NCBI GenBank assembly: GCA_964435115.1
Contig: CAYSYM010000008.1
Location: forward strand, 1-64,000
Direction of reading: 5' to 3'
Origin: CAYSYM01 sp964435115
GTDB lineage: Bacteria > Chloroflexota > UBA6077 > CF-72
Length of the DNA stretch: 64,000 nucleotides
Numbering within the stretch: position 1 is the first letter of the stretch; each line of letters starts with the position of its first letter. The translations under genes and the position numbers were made by a program. The notes below the pieces were generated by a model, which worked only from the letters and a program-made list of their open reading frames with translations, was not told where the DNA came from and did no database searches. Below are positions 25,600-33,597 of the stretch, piece by piece.

Positions 25600-26604
25600 A
25601 TGGACGCCACCACTGTCGCGAGCGGCGAGGCCAGCCGGCCACGCTCGAGGGATCGCGTCTGGCCCTCTCGCTTCTCCCTGCTCCTCGCGCCCCTCGCCCT
25701 CCTTGCGGTCCTCCCGCCGCTGGTCGTCGATACGTACTACCTGCAGCTCTTGCAGCTCATTCTAATCTTCATGCTCCTGGGGCAGAGCATCCAGATTCTC
25801 ACCGGCTTTACCGGCTACCTCTCCCTCGGGCACGCGGCGTTCTTCGGTGTGGGAGCTTACACGTCGTCGCTGCTGTCGATGAAGGCGGGCCTCCCGCCCC
25901 TCGTCGGTCTCGTGCCAGCGGGCGTCATGGCGGCGCTGGCTGCGCTGGGCCTCGGGGCCATCGCGTTCCGCCTGCGGGGGCCGTACTTCGTCATCACCCT
26001 GCTCGCGCTCGCCGAGGTCTCCAGGCTCGTCGTGCTCAACTGGCAGTCCCTGACGAACGGCGCCCTCGGGGTGATCATCAAGTCTCAGTTCGACTCGGAC
26101 CTGCCGTACTACTACGTCTCCCTCGTGGTGGTCGCCGCATCGGTCTACCTCACCGCGCGCATCGCACGTTCCAAACTCGGCCTCTACCTAGTTGCCATTT
26201 GCGAGGACGAAGACACGGCCGAGGCGTCCGGCATCGACACGACTCGCTACAAGGTAATCGCGCTCCTGATCAGTGCCTTTCTTGCCGGGCTCGCCGGCAG
26301 CCTCTTCGCCACGTCCCTCCGGTACATCGAGCCGAACGTGGTCTTCTCGATCGCGAACATCTCCATCCCGGCCGTGTTGGTCGCCATGCTAGGCGGGCTC
26401 GGGACCGTGTGGGGAGCTGTTCTCGGGGCGGCCATTCTCGTGACCATGTCGGAGTTCCTCCGCACGACCATCGGCCAGGCGCAGCAGCTCGCCTACGGGC
26501 TGCTCCTGATTCTGGTGACACTCTTCCTCCCAGCGGGGGTGCTTGGGGGGCTCACCCTGCGACGCCGGCGAAGCCGGGTGCGCCAGCAGAAGGCCAGGGC
26601 CTGA
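25600..26604 (+). CDS. livM: ABC importer permease, LivM type (system 1)
   Basis: A 334-aa permease of the LivM class with about nine membrane segments. It shows the conserved GFTGYLSLGHAAFFGVGAYT region near residue 68 and the ATPase-coupling loop EDEDTAEASGIDTTRYKV. The C-terminal tail is basic (RRRRSRVRQQKARA). It forms the heterodimeric channel with LivH immediately upstream. Confidence 0.93.
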   Translation: MDATTVASGEASRPRSRDRVWPSRFSLLLAPLALLAVLPPLVVDTYYLQLLQLILIFMLLGQSIQILTGFTGYLSLGHAAFFGVGAYTSSLLSMKAGLPPLVGLVPAGVMAALAALGLGAIAFRLRGPYFVITLLALAEVSRLVVLNWQSLTNGALGVIIKSQFDSDLPYYYVSLVVVAASVYLTARIARSKLGLYLVAICEDEDTAEASGIDTTRYKVIALLISAFLAGLAGSLFATSLRYIEPNVVFSIANISIPAVLVAMLGGLGTVWGAVLGAAILVTMSEFLRTTIGQAQQLAYGLLLILVTLFLPAGVLGGLTLRRRRSRVRQQKARA

Positions 26605-26608
26605 ACCC

Positions 26609-27334
26609 GTGCCGCTCCTCGCCGCGCGCGGTATCCGGATGCAGTTTGGCGGCCTCGCGGCCCTCAAGGACGTGAACATCGAGGTCGAAGAGGGGGAGAT
26701 CCTCGGGTTGATCGGGCCGAACGGGGCGGGCAAGACGACGCTCTTCCACATCCTTGCCGGGTATCACCGGCCGACGGCCGGCACCATCACGTTCCTCGGC
26801 CGAGAGATCGGCGGTACCAAGCCGAGCCACCGGGTGAAGCTCGGCCTCGCCCGGACGTTCCAGGTGGCGCGCCCGCTCCCGAATCTCACCGTCCTCGACA
26901 ATGTCACGATCGGCGCCCTGGCGCGGACGAACGACCTCGAGACGGCGCGTGCGCGGGCCCACGAGGTGCTCGAGTTCGCCGCGCTGGCGCAGCGCTCGAA
27001 CTACCCGGCGGGCGGGCTGACACTCGCCGACCGCAAGCGCCTGGAAGTGTGTCGTGCCCTGGCGACCGTCCCGAAGCTGCTGCTGCTGGACGAGGTGTTC
27101 GCCGGTCTGAACGTGGCGGAGACGATGCAGGGCATCGAGCTGGTCCGCAAGATCCAGGCAACCGGCGTCACCCTCGTCGTGGTGGAGCACGTCATGCGCG
27201 TCATCATGTCGCTCTCAGACCGGATCGCGGTCCTGCACCACGGCGAGAAGATCGCGGAAGGTCCACCCGCCGAGGTGGCGCAATCGGAGCATGTCCTCTC
27301 CGCGTACCTGGGACCCCGCTATGCTCGAGCTTAG
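26609..27334 (+). CDS. livG: ABC importer ATP-binding protein, LivG type (system 1)
   Basis: A 241-aa cytoplasmic ATPase. It has Walker A GPNGAGKTT, the LivG-type signature GGLTLADRKRLE in place of LSGGQ, Walker B LLLLDEVFAGLN, and the switch histidine in VVVEHVMRV. The GTG at 26609 is 4 nt after the livM stop and gives the usual family length. It overlaps livF by 14 nt. It works as a heterodimer with LivF. Confidence 0.93.
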   Translation: MPLLAARGIRMQFGGLAALKDVNIEVEEGEILGLIGPNGAGKTTLFHILAGYHRPTAGTITFLGREIGGTKPSHRVKLGLARTFQVARPLPNLTVLDNVTIGALARTNDLETARARAHEVLEFAALAQRSNYPAGGLTLADRKRLEVCRALATVPKLLLLDEVFAGLNVAETMQGIELVRKIQATGVTLVVVEHVMRVIMSLSDRIAVLHHGEKIAEGPPAEVAQSEHVLSAYLGPRYARA

Positions 27335-28025
27335 GGCCGTCGAGGCGGCCTACGGCGACCTACAGGTGCTCCGGGGCATCTCGATGCGCGTCGCCGCCGG
27401 CAGTATTACGGCGCTGATCGGCAGCAACGGCGCCGGGAAGACCTCGACGCTGAAGACAATCTCAAACGTCCTACCCCTCATCCACGGCTCGATCGAACTG
27501 GACGGACAACCCACGACCGGTATCGCGGCTCACCAGCTCGCGCGCCTCGGCATCGCCCACGTGCCTGAAGGACGCCTGCTGTTCCGTGAGATGACGGTCC
27601 TCGAGAACCTCGAGCTGGGCAGTCTTGCGCCGGAGGCGAAGAAGCGGCGCAGATCGACCCTCGACTACGTGCTGGGCCTCTTCCCGCGGCTGGCCGAGCG
27701 TCGCATGCAACTCGCCGGCACGCTCTCAGGCGGGGAGCAGCAGATGCTCGCGATCGGCCGTGGATTGATGTCGCGTCCGAAGTTGCTCACGCTGGACGAG
27801 CCCAGCCTCGGGCTGGCGCCGCTCATCAGCGAGCAGATCCTGGAGACCATCCAGCAGATCCGGCACGACGGCACCACCATCCTCCTGGTCGAGCAGGACG
27901 TGCAGGTAGCGCTCGACATCTCCGATTACGCCTACGTCCTCGAGCAAGGGCGCATTGTGACCCAGGGACCGGCCAAGGAGCTCGCCGTCGACGCTGCCAT
28001 CAAGCAGGCGTACATGGGGATCTGA
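27321..28025 (+). CDS. livF: ABC importer ATP-binding protein, LivF type (system 1)
   Basis: A 234-aa ATPase. It has Walker A GSNGAGKTS, signature LSGGEQQMLAIGRGL, Walker B LLTLDEPSLGLAP, and the switch histidine position replaced by Gln in LLVEQDVQ, as is usual for LivF proteins. The ATG lies inside the end of livG (14-nt overlap). The FAD subunit gene of the molybdenum hydroxylase starts 2 nt after its stop, tying importer and enzyme into one transcription unit. Confidence 0.93.
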   Translation: MLELRAVEAAYGDLQVLRGISMRVAAGSITALIGSNGAGKTSTLKTISNVLPLIHGSIELDGQPTTGIAAHQLARLGIAHVPEGRLLFREMTVLENLELGSLAPEAKKRRRSTLDYVLGLFPRLAERRMQLAGTLSGGEQQMLAIGRGLMSRPKLLTLDEPSLGLAPLISEQILETIQQIRHDGTTILLVEQDVQVALDISDYAYVLEQGRIVTQGPAKELAVDAAIKQAYMGI

Positions 28026-28027
28026 GC

Positions 28028-28897
28028 GTGCTGACGGTGACCCAGTACCATCGCCCGAGCTCTCTCTCGGAGGCCGTGCGGATCCTCGCCGGAGCGGGAC
28101 CTGCGGCCCGGCCCATCGCGGGCGGGACTGATCTCGTCATTCAGATGCAGGCGGGTCGGCACACGCCTGCGGCGCTGGTCGACCTGGCGCTGGTACCGGG
28201 CCTCGATGAGATTCGCCTGGAGGACGGCCGGCTCTCGATCGGCGCCACAGTCACCCACACCGCGCTGCGCACCTCGCCTCTCGTCCAGCGATTGTGTCCG
28301 CTGCTGGCCGAGGTGGCCCACCAGGCGGGCTCGATCCAGATCCAGAACGCGGGGACGATTGGCGGGAACCTCGCCAACGCCTCGCCCGCAGCGGACCCGG
28401 CCCTGGGGTTGCTGGCGCTGCGGGCGTCGGTACGCCTCTACGGGATCGACGGCGAGCGGGAGCTGCCGCTCGAGGCGTTATTCCGGGGTCCGGGCCAGAC
28501 GGCGCTCCGCCCGGCGGAGCTGATCACGGCCGTCCTCATTCCGGAGCGCTGGCTGCGCCAGCCCGCTGCCTTCCTGAAGATCGGACGCCGTCGAGCGCAC
28601 CCGATCGCCGTGGTCGCCGTCGCCACAGCGCTCGTGCTCGACGGAGCAGGGCGGTGCGACGAGGCCTCGATTGCCCTGGGCGCCGTGGCTCCGACGCCGG
28701 TGCGCGCCACCCATGCCGAACAGGCCCTCAATGGCCGCGCCCTAGACGCGGCCGTGATCGCGGCAGCGGCGCGCGTCGCTGCCCGCGAGAGCCGCCCCAT
28801 CGATGATGTCCGTGCCTCAGTGTCCTACCGCCGCGAGATGGTGGAGGTGCTGGCGCGGCGCGTTCTCCACGCTGCGATCGGGCGGGTCCGGCAGTGA
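28028..28897 (+). CDS. Molybdenum hydroxylase FAD-binding subunit (second set)
   Basis: A 289-aa CoxM-type subunit with canonical FAD loops PIAGGTDLVIQMQAG (about residues 29-43) and NAGTIGGNLANASPAADP (about 107-124), then the C-terminal domain ending in VSYRREMVEVLARRVL. It starts with GTG 2 nt after livF and overlaps the next gene by 4 nt (GTGA). It most likely completes the hydroxylase whose L and S subunits are at 20595-23323, 5 kb upstream on the same strand. Confidence 0.94.
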   Translation: MLTVTQYHRPSSLSEAVRILAGAGPAARPIAGGTDLVIQMQAGRHTPAALVDLALVPGLDEIRLEDGRLSIGATVTHTALRTSPLVQRLCPLLAEVAHQAGSIQIQNAGTIGGNLANASPAADPALGLLALRASVRLYGIDGERELPLEALFRGPGQTALRPAELITAVLIPERWLRQPAAFLKIGRRRAHPIAVVAVATALVLDGAGRCDEASIALGAVAPTPVRATHAEQALNGRALDAAVIAAAARVAARESRPIDDVRASVSYRREMVEVLARRVLHAAIGRVRQ

Positions 28898-30366
28898 GGC
28901 TACGTATCGAGGGCGGGCGACTCCTGCGCGAGCGCCCGGGCGGGCTGGCCTTCGAACTCGGCGATGTGGTCGTCACCGATGAGCGCATCTCGCATGTTGG
29001 TGAGGGCTCGTGGCTGCGCCCGATCCCAGTGGACCGGGTCATCGACGCCGCCAACTGCCTCGTGCTCCCGGGGCTCGTCGACGCACACACGCACTCGTAC
29101 GGAAACCTGGCGCGCGGCGAAGTCGACGGGCTCCCCCTCGAACCGTGGTTTCCGTACGCCCAGGCGTCGGCGCTCGGGCGCACCGAGCGCGAGGCCTACG
29201 TGAGCGCCTTGCTGGGCTGCATCGAGTTGATCCGCTCCGGCACCACGGCTCTCCTCGACCACCTCGGTGGGAATCTCCCCACACTCGAGGCGGCGGCACA
29301 GGCGTACCTGCATGCCGGGATGCGTGTGGCACTCGCACCCATGATTGCGGACCGTCGATCCTACGAAACCCTCCCACTCACACCCGAGGAGTTGCCGGGA
29401 GAGATGCGGCAGGCCCTTAATGCGCAACCGGTGCTCTCACCCGCCCAGCTCGTCGCCGACATGCGGACGCTGTTCCACCGCTGGCATGGGCGGGCCGGCC
29501 GCATCTCGATCTTCGTCGGCCCTTCAGGTGCGCAGCGGTGCAGTGATGAGCTCCTCACCGCCTGCCGCGATCTGGCGGAAGAGTATGACACCGGCCTCCA
29601 CACCCACCTGCTCGAGACGCGGGTCCAGCGGATCATGGCTGACCGGCTCTACGGAACGTCCATGGTGGCGCACCTGGATCAGCTTGGACTGCTCTCACCA
29701 CGCTTCTCGGGCGCTCACAGCGTGTGGATCGACGACCAGGACGCGGCGCGCCTGGCAGCGCGGGGTGCGAACGTCGTCCATAACCCGCTCGGCAACCTGG
29801 TGCTCGGGAGCGGTGTCGCGCCGCTGCCGTCCTTGCTGGCGGCCGGGGTGGACGTGGCGCTCGGGACGGACGCGCCGAACTGCGGCTGTCACCAGAACAT
29901 GCTTGAGAACGCGCGGCTCGCCGCGACCCTGCACCGTGTGTCGACCCCAGAGCTGAGTCGCTGGCCCCGCCCCCATCAAGCGCTGCGGATGGCTACCGTG
30001 GGCGGCGCGCGTGTCCTCCAGATGAGCCAGCGCCTTGGCCGGGTGGAGGTTGGGTGGCTCGCCGATCTCGTCGTGGTCGATGCGCGGGCTCCAGCCTACG
30101 TCCCCGCTCACGACCTGGTGGCGCAGCTCGTCTACGGTGAAACGGGACGCGGGGTCCGAACCGTCCTGGTTGGCGGACGGGTGGTGCTCGATGAGGGCAC
30201 CATCGCCACGTTCGACGAGCGGGCCATCCTCCGAGAGGCGCAGGAGCTCCTGCCCGCGCTGCACGAGCGGAACCGCGGGCTGTACGACCTGGCAGGGCGG
30301 CAGAAGCCGCTGCTCCTGGACGTCTGGAACCTGGCGGCCGACGATCGGCGCCAGGTCGCTCGGTGA
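28894..30366 (+). CDS. TRZ/ATZ-family amidohydrolase (SsnA/cytosine- or guanine-deaminase-like)
   Basis: A 490-aa amidohydrolase of the mononuclear-metal TRZ/ATZ/deaminase group, which removes amino or other groups from nitrogen heterocycles such as triazines, guanine, cytosine or hydroxyisourate-like compounds. Ligands seen are H65 and H67 (VDAHTHSYG), a His in GLHTHLLET, a His in SGAHSVWID and an Asp in GTDAPNCGC. The GTG start overlaps the FAD subunit gene by 4 nt. The spacing to the LLM flavoprotein downstream is 7 nt. The precise substrate cannot be assigned. A deaminase acting before or after ring hydroxylation fits the context. Confidence 0.87.
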   Translation: MRLRIEGGRLLRERPGGLAFELGDVVVTDERISHVGEGSWLRPIPVDRVIDAANCLVLPGLVDAHTHSYGNLARGEVDGLPLEPWFPYAQASALGRTEREAYVSALLGCIELIRSGTTALLDHLGGNLPTLEAAAQAYLHAGMRVALAPMIADRRSYETLPLTPEELPGEMRQALNAQPVLSPAQLVADMRTLFHRWHGRAGRISIFVGPSGAQRCSDELLTACRDLAEEYDTGLHTHLLETRVQRIMADRLYGTSMVAHLDQLGLLSPRFSGAHSVWIDDQDAARLAARGANVVHNPLGNLVLGSGVAPLPSLLAAGVDVALGTDAPNCGCHQNMLENARLAATLHRVSTPELSRWPRPHQALRMATVGGARVLQMSQRLGRVEVGWLADLVVVDARAPAYVPAHDLVAQLVYGETGRGVRTVLVGGRVVLDEGTIATFDERAILREAQELLPALHERNRGLYDLAGRQKPLLLDVWNLAADDRRQVAR

Positions 30367-30373
30367 GGTAAGC

Positions 30374-31375
30374 GTGCAGCGCCCGGGGGTCTTTGGGCTG
30401 TCGCTCCCAAACCGCGCTGTCCTCTTCGGCGCCATTACCGTCGACCAGATGTTGGGGATGGCGGAGCTGGCGGAGGCGAGCGGCGTCTTCAGCTCAGTGT
30501 GGGTCGGCGACAGCATCCTGGCCAAGCCGCGGCTCGAAGCCGTGGCGCTCCTGGCCACCCTGGCGGGCCGCACGCGGAGCATGCTGTTGGGCACGGCCTG
30601 TATGGCCAGCTTCCCGCTCCGCCAGCCGCTGCTCCTCGCCCAGCAGTGGGCGAGCCTCGACGTGATCTCCGGAGGTCGCACGATCCTGGTGCCCTGCATC
30701 GGCAGCCGAACACCAGGCGCCGGTGGCGCGTTCGACGTCGAGTATGCCGCACTGGGCATCGAGCCCTCGTCACGCATGGACCGCCTGGAGGAGGGGATCT
30801 CGATCTTGCGCCAGGTGTGGACCGAGGACCATGTCACCCACGCCGGCAAGCACTATGCGTTCGAAGACGTGACCCTGGAGCCAAAGCCGCTCCAGGAACC
30901 GCACCCTCCAATCTGGATCGCCTCCAGTCCCAGCCTGGCGTCGAAGCCACACCTGGTGGAGCGAGCGTTCCGGCGGGTCGCGCGGCTGGGAGACGGCTGG
31001 ATGGCGGACATCGCCGCCCCCGAGCAGTTCCGCGCCTGGCGGCAACGGATCGCCATGTATGCCCAGGAGGAGGGTCGCGACCCGGCTGACCTCCATACCG
31101 CTGTCCACCACATGGTCAACATCAACGACGACCCGAATGCCGCCTACGATGAGGCGAAACAGTTCCTGGACACCTACTACACCACGAATACCACGCCTGA
31201 ACGGATGCGCTCCTGGGTGAGCCACGGACGGCCCGACGATGTGGCGCAGAAGCTCTCGGCCTACCGCGCCGCGGGTGCAAACACCATGATTCTGCGCTTC
31301 GCGTCATGGGACCCCATCACCCAGATCGAACGGGCGATCCGAGAAGTCCTTCCGCGGGTGAAGACCGACTTATGA
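30374..31375 (+). CDS. LLM-class flavin-dependent oxidoreductase (luciferase-like)
   Basis: A 333-aa bacterial-luciferase-fold protein using FMN or F420. Typical segments are VGDSILAKPRLEAVALLATLAGRT, LLGTACMASFPLRQPLLLAQQWASLD, the RMDRLEEGISILRQVWTED helix, and HPPIWIASSP. The family includes N-heterocycle-opening monooxygenases such as RutA and also F420-dependent dehydrogenases, so cofactor and reaction are open. The GTG at 30374 follows GAGGTAA. It overlaps the M20-like gene by 4 nt (ATGA). Confidence 0.85.
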   Translation: MQRPGVFGLSLPNRAVLFGAITVDQMLGMAELAEASGVFSSVWVGDSILAKPRLEAVALLATLAGRTRSMLLGTACMASFPLRQPLLLAQQWASLDVISGGRTILVPCIGSRTPGAGGAFDVEYAALGIEPSSRMDRLEEGISILRQVWTEDHVTHAGKHYAFEDVTLEPKPLQEPHPPIWIASSPSLASKPHLVERAFRRVARLGDGWMADIAAPEQFRAWRQRIAMYAQEEGRDPADLHTAVHHMVNINDDPNAAYDEAKQFLDTYYTTNTTPERMRSWVSHGRPDDVAQKLSAYRAAGANTMILRFASWDPITQIERAIREVLPRVKTDL

Positions 31376-32502
31376 TTGACGAGCGACGTCTCTACGAGAC
31401 CTTGCGTGCTTTCGTCGCGGCGCCGAGTCCCCAGACAGACTTGGGACAGGTACGCCGCTTCATCAGGGACGTCGTCCGCCCACGTCTGCCTGCTGACTAC
31501 TTCGACCGTGTCGAGCTCGACGAGGACGGCAACCTGATTGTGCGCCTGCACGGTGAGGGCCCAGAGAAACCCTTCCTGCTGTGTGCCTATGGCGCCACCT
31601 TCCCGCCGGAACGCATGCTGGACGCGTTCATCCCCGCGGAGGTGGAAGGCGGGGCGGGCGGGCCGTCCCTCCGCGGAAGAGGCGTTGCCGAGCAGATGTC
31701 TGCTCTCGCAGCGGCCGTGGAAGCACTCCGCAGCCTGGCGGATACGGCCTTCCAGCCACGGCGCGGGCTGATCTTCACGACGACGGTGGCCGGCGAGATG
31801 GGGAGCCACGAGGTGGTGGAGGGGATGCGGCGGCGTGGGAGCCTGGATGCCGGCGACGGCATGCTCGCGGTGGCCAGTAGCAATGCGCTCTGCCTCGGCA
31901 ACATGGGACGGGTCGATGTGCACGTCGAGGTACGGGGCCGGAGCTGCCACAGCAGCACGCCCGAGCGAGGGCTGAATGCGCTGGACGGTGCCTGTCGCGC
32001 CCTGCAGCGGTTGCGTGCGGTGCCGCTTGCGGAGGACCCCGAGCTCGGTCGGCCCACCCTCACGCCCACCCACCTGCAGACGTGGCCACAGGCCAGGCAC
32101 ACTGTCCCGGACCTCGCCGAGATCACGCTGGACCGCCGGCTCGTGCCAGGCGAGGAGATCGGCGCCGCCGTCCGAGAGATCGCGGCGGCTCTGGAGCCCA
32201 TGGCGCCGTTCGAGGTGCAGGTCCGAACGGGTGCGTTCAACTATCCGAACAAGGTCGCCCCAGACGTCCCCGTGGCGGAGGTCACGCGACGTGCGCTTCG
32301 CGAGGTCATCGGGGCAGCCCCGGTGACCTACTGGCGGGCAACCCTCGATGCGGGATACTTCACCCGCCATGGCGTACCTACGGTGATCTTCGGCCCTGGA
32401 GACATGACGCTCGCGCACACGGATGAGGAGTGGGTGCCCCTCCGCCAGGTGGTCGAAGCAGCGGAGATCTACCGGCGGGTGTGCATCGGCATGTGCGCGT
32501 AG
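31372..32502 (+). CDS. M20-fold protein with degenerate metal site
   Basis: A 376-aa protein with the overall layout of M20/ArgE/DapE deacylases: catalytic domain, lid domain starting at VDVHVEVRGRSCHSSTPERG, and the end motif FGPGDMTLAHTDEEWVP. Key residues are changed. The first metal motif GHxDTVP reads AYGATFPP (His to Y73, Asp to A75), the bridging Asp of GRGxxDMKG is E107, and the DEE base motif reads AGE. H193 and the final His remain. It is probably inactive as a metallohydrolase, or uses one metal or none. It overlaps the LLM gene. A binding, regulatory or altered catalytic role is possible. Confidence 0.8.
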   Translation: MIDERRLYETLRAFVAAPSPQTDLGQVRRFIRDVVRPRLPADYFDRVELDEDGNLIVRLHGEGPEKPFLLCAYGATFPPERMLDAFIPAEVEGGAGGPSLRGRGVAEQMSALAAAVEALRSLADTAFQPRRGLIFTTTVAGEMGSHEVVEGMRRRGSLDAGDGMLAVASSNALCLGNMGRVDVHVEVRGRSCHSSTPERGLNALDGACRALQRLRAVPLAEDPELGRPTLTPTHLQTWPQARHTVPDLAEITLDRRLVPGEEIGAAVREIAAALEPMAPFEVQVRTGAFNYPNKVAPDVPVAEVTRRALREVIGAAPVTYWRATLDAGYFTRHGVPTVIFGPGDMTLAHTDEEWVPLRQVVEAAEIYRRVCIGMCA

Positions 32503-32528
32503 CTTGATGAGGAGGGGAGGCTGGAGAC

Positions 32529-32699
32529 ATGGGCGCACAGGCCGTCGTCAGTGGGCCGTGGCTACGCGGCATCGGTGCCACCGTAGACCGCCGACATCCG
32601 CTGCCCCCCGAGTTGCGGGATCCGGCCTGGCGTGGGCCGGTGGAGGTCGCCCACGCCTCCGCCGCCCGGATGCAGGACGGGCGAGGACCTGACGCCTGA
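32529..32699 (+). CDS. Small hypothetical protein (56 aa)
   Basis: A short frame starting ATG at 32529 behind GGAGAC, 26 nt after the M20-like stop and 16 nt before livH of system 2. It has no recognised domain and no membrane segment. Its end, from RGP through ARMQDGR, resembles the last part of PyrD at 19513-20586, including 21 identical nucleotides. It may be a real small protein, or a remnant of a deleted gene with that tail. Confidence 0.4.
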   Translation: MGAQAVVSGPWLRGIGATVDRRHPLPPELRDPAWRGPVEVAHASAARMQDGRGPDA

Positions 32700-32715
32700 G
32701 AGGCGAGGAGACGCT

Positions 32716-33588
32716 GTGGACCCGCAAGTGCTCGTCAATGGACTCCTGCTCGGTGGGATCTACGCCGCCGTCGGGGTCGGCTTCTCGCTCACCTGGGGAG
32801 TGCTCAACATCATCAACATCGCCCATGGCGCCACGGTCATGCTGGGCGCCTACGTCACCTTCTTCCTCTTCAGCACCTTTGGCATCGACCCGTTCCTCTC
32901 CATCCCGGTGTCGATGGCGCTCCTGTTCCTGCTCGGGTACGTGCTGCAGCGCTTCCTCATCAACAGGGTGATCCCGTACGGCGTGTTCATGACCCTGGTC
33001 CTCACGTTTGGCATCTCCATCTTCCTGATCGACATGGCGCTGTTCGCCTTTTCAGGTGACTACCGCTCGGTCACCCCCGCCTACGCCGGCGCCGGGTTGA
33101 ACCTGGGCGGAGTCATCCTCCCGTACCAGCGGATGGGCGTGTTTGCGGTCAGCCTCGCGCTGGTGGGTGGACTCAACTTCTTCCTCGGTCGCAGCAAGAT
33201 GGGTCGGGCGATCCGCGCGACCGCCCTCAACCGCGAGTCCGCGCAGCTCGTCGGCGTGAACATCTTCCAGATCTACGCCATTACGTTCGGGATTGGCGCC
33301 GCGATGGCCGGCGCGGCGGGCTCGCTGCTCAGTACGACGGTCACCATCACCCCCGTGCTGGGCAACACCTTCATTGGCAAGTCGTTCGTCATCGCCACGC
33401 TGGGCGGCCTGGGCACGGTCCAGGGTGCGCTCATCGGCGGGCTACTGCTCGGGCTGGTGGAGTCGGTAGGGGGCAACGTGCTCGGCTCGTCCTACCAGCA
33501 GGCCATCGGCTTCGCCATTCTGGTCGGGATCCTGATCTTCCGACCCGAGGGCATCATCGGGAAGCAGTTCTACGCCGAGGTCAAGTAA
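32716..33588 (+). CDS. livH: ABC importer permease, LivH type (system 2)
   Basis: A 290-aa LivH-class permease. It has the N-terminal signature GLLLGGIYAAVGVGFSLTWG, then NIINIAHGA, about eight membrane segments, and the coupling loop IRATALNRESAQLVGVNI. The GTG start follows AGGCGAGGAG. It heads a second complete importer whose gene order (H, M, G, F, binding protein) differs from system 1. Confidence 0.93.
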   Translation: MDPQVLVNGLLLGGIYAAVGVGFSLTWGVLNIINIAHGATVMLGAYVTFFLFSTFGIDPFLSIPVSMALLFLLGYVLQRFLINRVIPYGVFMTLVLTFGISIFLIDMALFAFSGDYRSVTPAYAGAGLNLGGVILPYQRMGVFAVSLALVGGLNFFLGRSKMGRAIRATALNRESAQLVGVNIFQIYAITFGIGAAMAGAAGSLLSTTVTITPVLGNTFIGKSFVIATLGGLGTVQGALIGGLLLGLVESVGGNVLGSSYQQAIGFAILVGILIFRPEGIIGKQFYAEVK

Positions 33589-33597
33589 GCAGCCGCC

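Noticed and set aside
30374..31375. RutA of a canonical Rut uracil pathway
   Set aside because: The LLM fold is clear, but RutC, RutD, RutF and RutG partners are not arranged here, and the isochorismatase-type gene is 20 kb away with N-carbamoylsarcosine-amidase features.
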